Origin: Porphyra umbilicalis
Lineage: Eukaryota; Rhodophyta; Bangiophyceae; Bangiales; Bangiaceae
Length of the DNA stretch: 64,000 bases
Assembly: GCA_002049455.2 (NCBI GenBank)
Contig: KV919001.1
Location: 59,097 to 123,096, forward strand
Direction of reading: 5' to 3'
Below, one piece after another: positions 37,828 to 46,152 of this stretch. A program made the position numbers and the translations under genes. The notes under the pieces were generated by a model, which was not told the origin of the DNA, made no database searches, and was given only the letters and a program-made list of their open reading frames with translations. Within the stretch, counting starts at the first letter, position 1; every line of letters begins with the position of its first letter.

Positions 37828-38334
37828 GGGATGAAAGGTCGTCTGTGCGCCTAGTCCCCGCGGACCCTCGGGCCACCGACGTGTACTCGTCGGCCTCCTA
37901 CACCCTGTGACTGTCCCTCGTGTCGACGCGGCCCCTGGGAGCAGCAGGACGTCGCACCGCGACTCGGCCAGCGGATAGAGCTCCTCGCTCCCACGCAGCG
38001 CTCCCGCGCAGCGCTCAACGCTCGGTGCACGTCGGCTCCGCGGGCTCTGCCCAGTCGCTCAACTCGGGCACCAACAGGAGGTGACAGAATCGTGGATTCG
38101 GGACTGCCTGACATGCTCCTCTCGTCAAAGCTCACCTGCCACGTGCTCCACGCGCGAAACGCAACTGGCACGTGCTCCAAGGTCGCTCCACGGTCGCTCG
38201 GTCGCTCCACAGTAGGTTCATGTTTGCTCGACGCTCGCTCCACGCTCGCGTGACGGGACGGCGACAAGTAATAGAGTGGGCGCGAGAAGCATGGCACGGA
38301 GGGATGGGAGTTGAGGCAAAAGTTTGGGGAAAAA

Positions 38335-38454
38335 ACGTACAGCACGGGGGATTCGCCTGTGATCCCTCACCAGACTACTAACCCCGCTCGCGGTCGCTTA
38401 GCTTCGGAATTCGGAATGGGTTCCGGCGCGTGTGACTCGGATATGGCCGTACGT
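38335..38454 (-). rRNA. 5S rRNA, array copy 61
   Basis: Consensus body. The unit on its left is shortened: one ctccac of the ggtcgctccac repeats is missing near 38195. Confidence 0.95.
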
Positions 38455-38965
38455 GGGATGAAAAGGTCGTCTGTGCGCCTAGTCCCGCGGACCTCGGGCC
38501 ACCGACGTGTACTCGTCGGCCTCCTACACCCTGTGACTGTCCCTCGTGTCGACGGCGGCCCCTGGGAGCAGCAGGACGTCGCACCGCGACTCGCGCCAGC
38601 GGATAGAGCTCCTCGCTCCCACGCAGCGCTCCCGCGCAGCGCTCAACGCTCGGTGCACGTCGGCTCCGCGGGCTCTGCCCAGTCGCTCAACTCGGGCACC
38701 AACAGGAGGTGACAGAATCGTGGATTCGGGACTGCCTGACATGCTCCTCTCGTCAAAGCTCACCTGCCACGTGCTCCACGCGCGAAACGCAACTGGCACG
38801 TGCTCCAAGGTCGCTCCACGGTCGCTCCACGGTCGCTCCACAGTAGGTTCATGTTTGCTCGACGCTCGCTCCACGCTCGCGTGACGGGACGGCGACAAGT
38901 AATAGAGTTGGGCGCGAGAAGCATGGCACGGAGGGATGGGAGTTGAGGCAAAAGTTTGGGAAAAA

Positions 38966-39085
38966 ACGTACAGCACGGGGGATTCGCCTGTGATCCCTCA
39001 CCAGACTACTAACCCCGCTCGCGGTCGCTTAGCTTCGGAATTCGGAATGGGTTCCGGCGCGTGTGACTCGGATATGGCCGTACGT
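38966..39085 (-). rRNA. 5S rRNA, array copy 62
   Basis: Consensus body. m1 C, m2 del. Small indels in the spacer. Confidence 0.95.
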
Positions 39086-39597
39086 GGGATGAAAAGGTCG
39101 TCTGTGCGCCTAGTCCCGCGGACCCTCGGGCCACCGACGTGTACTCGTCGCCTCCTACACCCTGTGACTGTCCCTCGTGTCGACGGCGGCCCCTGGGAGC
39201 AGCAGGACGTCGCACCGCGACGTCGCGCCAGCGGTAGAGCTCCTCGCTCCCACGCAGCGCTCCCGCGCAGCGCTCAACGCTCGGTGCACGTCGGCTCCGC
39301 GGGCTCTGCCCAGTCGCTCAACTCGGGCACCAACAGGAGGTGACAGAATCGTGGATTCGGGACTGCCTGACATGCTCCTCTCGTCAAAGCTCACCTGCCA
39401 CGTGCTCCACGCGCGAAAACGCAACTGGCACGTGCTCCAAGGTCGCTCCACGGTCGCTCCACGGTCGCTCCACAGTAGGTTCAGTTTGCTCGACGCTCGC
39501 TCCACGCTCGCGTGACGGGACCGGCGACAACTAATAGAGTTGGGCGCGAGAAGCATGGCACGGAGGGATGGGAGTTGAGGCAAAAGTTTGGGAAAAA

Positions 39598-39718
39598 ACG
39601 TACAGCACGGGGGATTCGCCTGTGATCCCTCACCAGACTACTAACCCCGCTCGCGGTCGCTTAGCTTCGGAATTCGGAATGGGTTCCGGCGCGTGTGGAC
39701 TCGGATATGGCCGTACGT
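39598..39718 (-). rRNA. 5S rRNA, array copy 63 (1-nt insertion)
   Basis: 121 nt. One extra G on the plus strand (gtgtggactcgg) falls in the 5' third of the RNA, next to the conserved GAGUCACAC. It may be a non-functional copy or an assembly error. Confidence 0.88.
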
Positions 39719-40229
39719 GGGATGAAAAGGTCGTCTGTGCGCCTAGTCCCGCGGACCCTCGGGCCACCGACGTGTACTCGTCGCCTCCTACACCCTGTGA
39801 CTGTCCCTCGTGTCGACGGCGGCCCCTGGGAGCAGCAGGACGTCGCACCGCGACCTCGCGCCAGCGGATAGAGCTCCTCGCTCCCCGCAGCGCTCCCGCG
39901 CAGCGCTCAACGCTCGGTGCACGTCGGCTCCGCGGGCTCTGCCCAGTCGCTCAACTCGGGCACCAACAGGAGGTGACAGAATCGTGGATTCGGGACTGCC
40001 TGACATGCTCCTCTCGTCAAAGCTCACCTGCCACGTGCTCCACGCGCGAAAACGCAACTGGCACGTGCTCCAAGGTCGCTCCACGGTCGCTCCACGGTCG
40101 CTCCACAGTAGGTTCAGTTTGCTCGACGCTCGCTCCACGCTCGCGTGACGGGACGGCGACAAGTAATAGAGGTGGGCGCGAGAAGCATGGCACGGAGGGA
40201 TGGGAGTTGAGGCAAAAGTTTGGGAAAAA

Positions 40230-40349
40230 ACGTACAGCACGGGGGATTCGCCTGTGATCCCTCACCAGACTACTAACCCCGCTCGCGGTCGCTTAGCTTC
40301 GGAATTCGGAATGGGTTCCGGCGCGTGTGACTCGGATATGGCCGTACGT
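40230..40349 (-). rRNA. 5S rRNA, array copy 64
   Basis: Consensus body. The upstream flank differs (gatgaaaggtcgtttg), and the m2 region reads tcgacctcc. Confidence 0.94.
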
Positions 40350-40860
40350 GGGATGAAAGGTCGTTTGTGCGCCTAGTCCCCGCGGACCTCGGGCCACCGA
40401 CGTGTACTCGTCGACCTCCTTCACCCTGTGACTGTCCCTCGCGTCGACGGTGGCCCCTGGGAGCAGCAGGACGTCGCACCGCGACCTCGCGCCAGTGGAT
40501 AGAGCTCCTCGCTCCCACGCAGCGCTCCCGCGCAGCGCTCAACTCTCGGTGCACGTCGGCTCCGCGGGCTCTGCCCAGTCGCTCAACTCGGGCACCAACG
40601 GAGGTGACAGAATCGTGGATTCGGGACTGCCTGACATGCTCCTCTCGTCAAAGCTCACCTGCCACGTGCTCCACGCGCGAAACGCAACTGGCACGTGCTC
40701 CAAGGTCGCTCCACGGTCGCTCCACGGTGGCTCCACAGTAGGTTCATGTTTGCTCGACGCTCGCTCCACGCTCGCTGGACGGGACGGCGACAAGTAATAG
40801 AGTTGGGCGCGAAAGCATGGCACGGAGGGATGGGAGTTGAGGCAAAAGTTTGGGGAAAAA

Positions 40861-40980
40861 ACGTACAGCACGGGGGATTCGCCTGTGATCCCTCACCAGA
40901 CTACTAACCCCGCTCGCGGTCGCTTAGCTTCGGAATTCGGAATGGGTTCCGGCGCGTGTGACTCGGATATGGCCGTACGT
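40861..40980 (-). rRNA. 5S rRNA, array copy 65
   Basis: Consensus body. The upstream flank has cgtcggatg and gcgcacgctc variants, shared with copy 66. Confidence 0.94.
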
Positions 40981-41492
40981 CGGATGAAAAGGTCGTCTGT
41001 GCGCCTAGTGCCCGCGCACGCTCGGCCACCGACGTGTACTCGTCGGCCTCCTACACCCTGTGACTGTCCCTCGTGTCGACGGCGGCCCCTGGGAGCAGCA
41101 GGACGTCGCACCGCGACGTCGCGCCAGCGGATAGAGCTCCTCGCTCCCGCGCAGCGCTCCCGCGCAGCGCTCAACGCTCGGTGCACGTCGGCTCCGCGGC
41201 TCTGCCCAGTCGCTCAACTCGGGCACCAACAGGAGGTGACAGAATCGTGGATTCGGGACTGCCTGACATGCTCCTCTCGTCAAAGCTCACCTGCCACGTG
41301 CTCCACGCGCGAAAACGCAACTGGCACGTGCTCCAAGGTCGCTCCACGGTCGCTCCACGGTCGCTCCACAGTAGGTTCATGTTTGCTCGACGCTCGCTCA
41401 CGCTCGCGTGACGGGACGGCGACAAGTAATAGAGTTGGGCGCGAGAAGCATGGCACGGAGGGATGGGAGTTGAGGCAAAAGTTTGGGAAAAA

Positions 41493-41610
41493 ACGTACAG
41501 CACGGGGGATTCGCCTGTGATCCCTCACCAGACTACTAACCCCGCTCGCGGGTCGCTTAGCTTCGGAATTCGGAATGGGTTCCGGCGCGTGTGAGGATAT
41601 GGCCGTACGT
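41493..41610 (-). rRNA. 5S rRNA, array copy 66 (118 nt, damaged)
   Basis: One extra G in ctcgcgggtcgc and loss of three bases (ctc) in gtgtgactcgg. The deletion removes part of the conserved GAGUCAC segment, so this is probably a pseudogene. The helix I ends are intact. Confidence 0.8.
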
Positions 41611-42125
41611 CGGATGAAAAGGTCGTCTGTGCGCCTAGTGCCCGCGCACGCTCGGGCCACCGACGTGTACTCGTCGGCCTCCTACACCCTGTGACTGTCC
41701 CTCGTGTCGACGGCGGCCCCTGGGAGCAGCAGGACGTCGCACCGCGACGTCGCGCCAGCGGATAGAGCTCCTCGCTCCCGCGCAGCGCTCCCGCGCAGCG
41801 CTCAACGCTCGGTGCACGTCGGCTCCGCGGGCTCTGCCCAGTCGCTCAACTCGGGCACCAACAGGAGGTGACAGAATCGTGGATTCGGGACTGCCTGACA
41901 TGCTCCTCTCGTCAAAGCTCACCTGCCACGTGCTCCACGCGCGAAAACGCAACTGGCACGTGCTCCAAGGTCGCTCCACGGTCGCTCCACGGTCGCTCCA
42001 CAGTAGGTTCATGTTTGCTCGACGCTCGCTCCACGCTCGCGTGACGGGACGGCGACAAGTAATAGAGTTGGGCGCGAGAAGCATGGCACGGAGGGATGGG
42101 AGTTGAGGCAAAAGTTTGGGAAAAA

Positions 42126-42245
42126 ACGTACAGCACGGGGGATTCGCCTGTGATCCCTCACCAGACTACTAACCCCGCTCGCGGTCGCTTAGCTTCGGAA
42201 TTCGGAATGGGTTCCGGCGCGTGTGACTCGGATATGGCCGTACGT
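42126..42245 (-). rRNA. 5S rRNA, array copy 67
   Basis: Consensus body. The upstream flank is diverged (gatggaaaggtcgtttg, ctactcccgcgg). Confidence 0.94.
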
Positions 42246-42758
42246 GGGATGGAAAGGTCGTTTGTGCGCCTACTCCCGCGGACGCTCGGGCCACCGACGT
42301 GTACTCGTCGGCCTCCTTCACCCTGTGACTGTCCCTCGCGTCGACGGTGGCCCCTGGGAGCAGCAGGACGTCGCACCGCGACCTCGCGCCAGTGGATAGA
42401 GCTCCTCGCTCCCACGCAGCGCTCCCGCGCAGCGCTCAACTCTCGGTGCACGTCGGCTCCGCGGGCTCTGCCCAGTCGCTCAACTCGGGCACCAACGGGA
42501 GGTGACAGAATCGTGGATTCGGGACTGCCTGACATGCTCCTCTCGTCAAAGCTCACCTGCCACGTGCTCCACGCGCGAAACGCAACTGGCACGTGCTCCA
42601 AGGTCGCTCCACGGTCGCTCCACGGTCGCTCCACAGTAGGTTCATGTTTGCTCGACGCTCGCTCCACGCTCGCCTGACGGGACGGCGACAAGTAATAGAG
42701 TTGGGCGCGAGAAGCATGGCACGGAGGGATGGGAGTTGAGGCAAAAGTTTGGGGAAAA

Positions 42759-42878
42759 ACGTACAGCACGGGGGATTCGCCTGTGATCACTCACCAGACT
42801 ACTAACCCCGCTCGCGGTCGCTTAGCTTCGGAATTCGGAATGGGTTCCGGCGCGTGTGACTCGGATATGGCCGTACGT
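42759..42878 (-). rRNA. 5S rRNA, array copy 68
   Basis: One substitution, plus-strand c to a at 42789 (RNA position 90, in the box C region). T5 terminator. Confidence 0.92.
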
Positions 42879-43393
42879 GGGATGAAAAGGTCGTCTGTGC
42901 GCCTAGTGCCCGCGCACGCTCGGGCCACCGACGTGTACTCGTCGGCCTCCTACACCCTGTGACTGTCCCTCGTGTCGACGGCGGCCCCTGGGAGCAGCAG
43001 GACGTCGCACCGCGACCTCGCGCCAGCGGATAGAGCTCCTCGCTCCCGCGCAGCGCTCCCGCGCAGCGCTCAACGCTCGGTGCACGTCGGCTCCGCGGGC
43101 TCTGCCCAGTCGCTCAACTCGGGCACCAACAGGAGGTGACAGAATCGTGGATTCGGGACTGCCTGACATGCTCCTCTCGTCAAAGCTCACCTGCCACGTG
43201 CTCCACGCGCGAAAACGCAACTGGCACGTGCTCCAAGGTCGCTCCACGGTCGCTCCACGGTCGCTCCACAGTAGGTTCATGTTTGCTCGACGCTCGCTCC
43301 ACGCTCGCGTGACGGGACGGCGACAAGTAATAGAGTTGGGCGCGAGAAGCATGGCACGGAGGGATGGGAGTTGAGGCAAAAGTTTGGGAAAAA

Positions 43394-43513
43394 ACGTACA
43401 GCACGGGGGATTCGCCTGTGATCCCTCACCAGACTACTAACCCCGCTCGCGGTCGCTTAGCTTCGGAATTCGGAATGGGTTCCGGCGCGTGTGACTCGGA
43501 TATGGCCGTACGT
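43394..43513 (-). rRNA. 5S rRNA, array copy 69
   Basis: Consensus body. Type A spacer, m1 G, m2 GC. Confidence 0.96.
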
Positions 43514-44028
43514 GGGATGAAAAGGTCGTCTGTGCGCCTAGTGCCCGCGGACGCTCGGGCCACCGACGTGTACTCGTCGGCCTCCTACACCCTGTGACTG
43601 TCCCTCGTGTCGACGGCGGCCCCTGGGAGCAGCAGGACGTCGCACCGCGACGTCGCGCCAGCGGATAGAGCTCCTCGCTCCCGCGCAGCGCTCCCGCGCA
43701 GCGCTCAACGCTCGGTGCACGTCGGCTCCGCGGGCTCTGCCCAGTCGCTCAACTCGGGCACCAACAGGAGGTGACAGAATCGTGGATTCGGGACTGCCTG
43801 ACATGCTCCTCTCGTCAAAGCTCACCTGCCACGTGCTCCACGCGCGAAAACGCAACTGGCACGTGCTCCAAGGTCGCTCCACGGTCGCTCCACGGTCGCT
43901 CCACAGTAGGTTCATGTTTGCTCGACGCTCGCTCCACGCTCGCGTGACGGGACGGCGACAAGTAATAGAGTTGGGCGCGAGAAGCATGGCACGGAGGGAT
44001 GGGAGTTGAGGCAAAAGTTTGGGAAAAA

Positions 44029-44148
44029 ACGTACAGCACGGGGGATTCGCCTGTGATCCCTCACCAGACTACTAACCCCGCTCGCGGTCGCTTAGCTTCG
44101 GAATTCGGAAAGGGTTCCGGCGCGTGTGACTCGGATATGGCCGTACGT
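44029..44148 (-). rRNA. 5S rRNA, array copy 70
   Basis: One substitution, plus-strand t to a at 44111 (RNA position 38). A second change lies just upstream of the gene (ggtgaaaagg). Confidence 0.92.
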
Positions 44149-44662
44149 GGGGTGAAAAGGTCGTCTGTGCGCCTAGTGCCCGCGGACGCTCGGGCCACCG
44201 ACGTGTACTCGTCGGCCTCCTACACCCTGTGACTGTCCCTCGTGTCGACGGCGGCCCCTGGGAGCAGCAGGACGTCGCACCGCGACCTCGCGCCAGCGGA
44301 TAGAGCTCCTCGCTCCCGCGCAGCGCTCCCGCGCAGCGCTCAACGCTCGGTGCACGTCGGCTCCGCGGGCTCTGCCCAGTCGCTCAACTCGGGCACCAAC
44401 AGGAGGTGACAGAATCGTGGATTCGGGACTGCCTGACATGCTCCTCTCGTCAAAGCTCACCTGCCACGTGCTCCACGCGCGAAAACGCAACTGGCACGTG
44501 CTCCAAGGTCGCTCCACGGTCGCTCCACGGTCGCTCCACAGTAGGTTCATGTTTGCTCGACGCTCGCTCCACGCTCGCGTGACGGGACGGCGACAATAAT
44601 AGAGTTGGGCGCGAGAAGCATGGCACGGAGGGATGGGAGTTGAGGCAAAAGTTTGGGAAAAA

Positions 44663-44780
44663 ACGTACAGCACGGGGGATTCGCCTGTGATCCCTCACCA
44701 GACTACTAACCCCGCTCGCGGTCGCTTAGCTTCGGAATTCGGAATGGGTTCCGGCGCGTGTGACTCGATATGCCGTACGT
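44663..44780 (-). pseudogene. 5S rRNA, array copy 71 (last copy, 118 nt, decayed)
   Basis: Two single-base deletions near the RNA 5' end (gactcgatatgccgtacg on the plus strand). The upstream flank up to 44871 has many changes, where the other copies are nearly identical. It is the copy next to the 3' end of element 1. Probably a 5S pseudogene. Confidence 0.75.
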
Positions 44781-44913
44781 GGGATGAAAGGTCGTCCGTC
44801 GCCTAGTCACCGGACGCTCGGCATCGACATTATCGTCAACCTCCTTCACCCTGACTGTCCCTCGCGTCGACACTGAATTGAAGCCCCCCCGGCACAACGG
44901 CGAAGAGCATCAC

Positions 44914-45490
44914 TTAAGAAGGAAGGCAGGGGGACACCGTCGTCACAGCCGACCCCATCGTCGGCAGCCGACGCCTCGGCGGGCGGCACGCCATGCCCGT
45001 CGGTGGCGCCGGCCGCCGCGAAGCAGGAGGCGTACCCCGCGGCCGTAGCCAAAGCGAGGGAGCGCCACAGAGCAACGGAAACGTCGCGAAGCAAAGCGCC
45101 GCGCACCGCCGCGAGCAAGGGTCCAGCAAGGGCCGTCTTCAGCCACTGGTCGCTAGCGGGCCCGACCCGGCCGAGCGCCTCCCACACGACGGGGGCGAAG
45201 GCATGAGGCGGGGCGGAGGCCGGCAGCGCCGGGGCGTAGTGCGCCACCTTGGCACGCTCGCGGGCCGCCGCGGCGGCGGGCCGCAGGGGCGCCGTGCGCA
45301 TCGCGCGGGCGGCGGCGTCGCCCCACGGGCCCGCGACGGACACGTCCAGCCAGGTGACGGCGCCCGTGGCAGCCTCGGTGGCCCGCACGTCCGGCCGGAG
45401 GGCGCCGCCCGACCCGTCCAGGGCCGCCTCCACGGCGACAGCCCCCCAGCGGGGCGCCCGCCGCAGGGCCGCCACCACGCGCCGCACCAA
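44914..45490 (-). CDS. Restriction-like endonuclease domain of element 1 ORF2
   Basis: The frame entered after the CCHC frameshift. Counting from the codon at 45490: RPDV with Pro33-Asp34, then 14 residues to Asp49 in TWLDVSV, then Lys81 in RERAKVAHY. This is the PD-(D/E)xK arrangement of the R2-type nuclease that nicks the target. Downstream, FAPVVWEALGRVGPASDQWLKTAL also resembles the conserved helices after the nuclease core. In this frame there is no stop before the element boundary: translation would run through the 3' junction to a TGA at 44846-44848 in 5S spacer. A shifted frame ends at TAA 44914-44916. Confidence 0.72.
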
Positions 45491-45529
45491 GAAGTGGTTT
45501 AGCGCGGTGCGGCGGGCACCCTGGGCCGG

Positions 45530-45583
45530 GCAGCCCCAAGGAAGTGCCGGCCGGCCGCGTCCACACGAGCGCCGCAGGGGCAG
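45530..45583 (-). other. CCHC zinc knuckle preceding the RLE (element 1)
   Basis: Reads C-P-C-G...D-A-A-G-R-H-F-L-G, and the final Cys is reached only in the next frame (GCPAQGARRTALNHFLVRR). C-x1-C-x9-H-x3-C is close to the CCHC motif found just before the endonuclease in restriction-like-endonuclease retrotransposons. A frameshift at about 45533-45538 falls inside the motif. Confidence 0.6.
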
Positions 45584-46152
45584 CGGGCCGCGGCGGGTAC
45601 AACCGCGCGGTGGCGCCGAGCCACAGCCGCGCCATGTCGCGCATGGCGCGGCCCGGGACGGACAGCAGCCCGTCCCCCGGGACCGGCACTGCCGTCAGCC
45701 GGAGGGCGGCACGGCCGCCCTGCACTGCTGCGAGCGCGGTGCGCTCCCACCCCGACAGCCCGGCAAAAAGCCGCGCCCGACGCGCCGCGTGGGCGGGGCG
45801 GGACAGCTCGCGCTGCGACGCCCCGACCGCCCCCGACAGTAGCTGGTGCCAGGTGAGCTAGGACGGCGCCCCCCAAGAGTGGCCAACGGCCGGGTTGTGG
45901 GAGGGGGCGCCGGCAGCACACCGGGCGAGCGGGTCGGGGGCGGACGAGGCGCCGGCACGACGCGCGACCCACAACAGCCCCGTGTCGGGGGCGGCGGCGT
46001 TGGCGGCGTGGGCGTCAACCAACGACAGGAGGTCGGCCGTCAGCGCCGCGGCGCGAGGCGCAAGCGGCGGGGAGGGCGGGGAGAATAGGGGGGGGGGGGG
46101 CGGGGGTGGCGGACCCGCGCCCCAGACCGACGCATCCCCCGGCGGCGCCATT

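Larger units (their letters stand above)
1..44871 (-). repeat. Tandem 5S rDNA array, about 635-bp unit, 71 positions
   Basis: Head-to-tail array with a 633-636 bp period over most of its length. Each unit is a 120-nt 5S gene on the minus strand plus a spacer of about 515 bp. Spacer markers used in the copy entries, both read on the plus strand just right of each gene: m1 is G or C in ggac[g/c]ctcgg; m2 is GC (tcggcctcc), CC (tcgccctcc) or del (tcgcctcc). Copies 3-50 have the common spacer type A. Copies 52-59 have type B, with cgaaacgc (two bases shorter, except copy 59), gcggctagag, ttcacgttt and ctaatagaggtggg. Copies 60-71 are heterogeneous. The array runs off the left edge of the window, and at the right it is cut by a retroelement at 44871/44872. 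Confidence 0.97.

Noticed and set aside
190-44700. Hundreds of 60-214 codon open frames repeated in every unit on both strands
   Set aside because: They cross the 5S gene, its terminator and the spacer, appear or vanish with single-base spacer indels, and use many non-ATG starts. They are products of tandem repetition in GC-rich DNA, not genes.
1-44871. CRISPR array or satellite without genes
   Set aside because: The unit is far too long for CRISPR, there are no unique spacers, and each unit contains a complete 5S rRNA gene.
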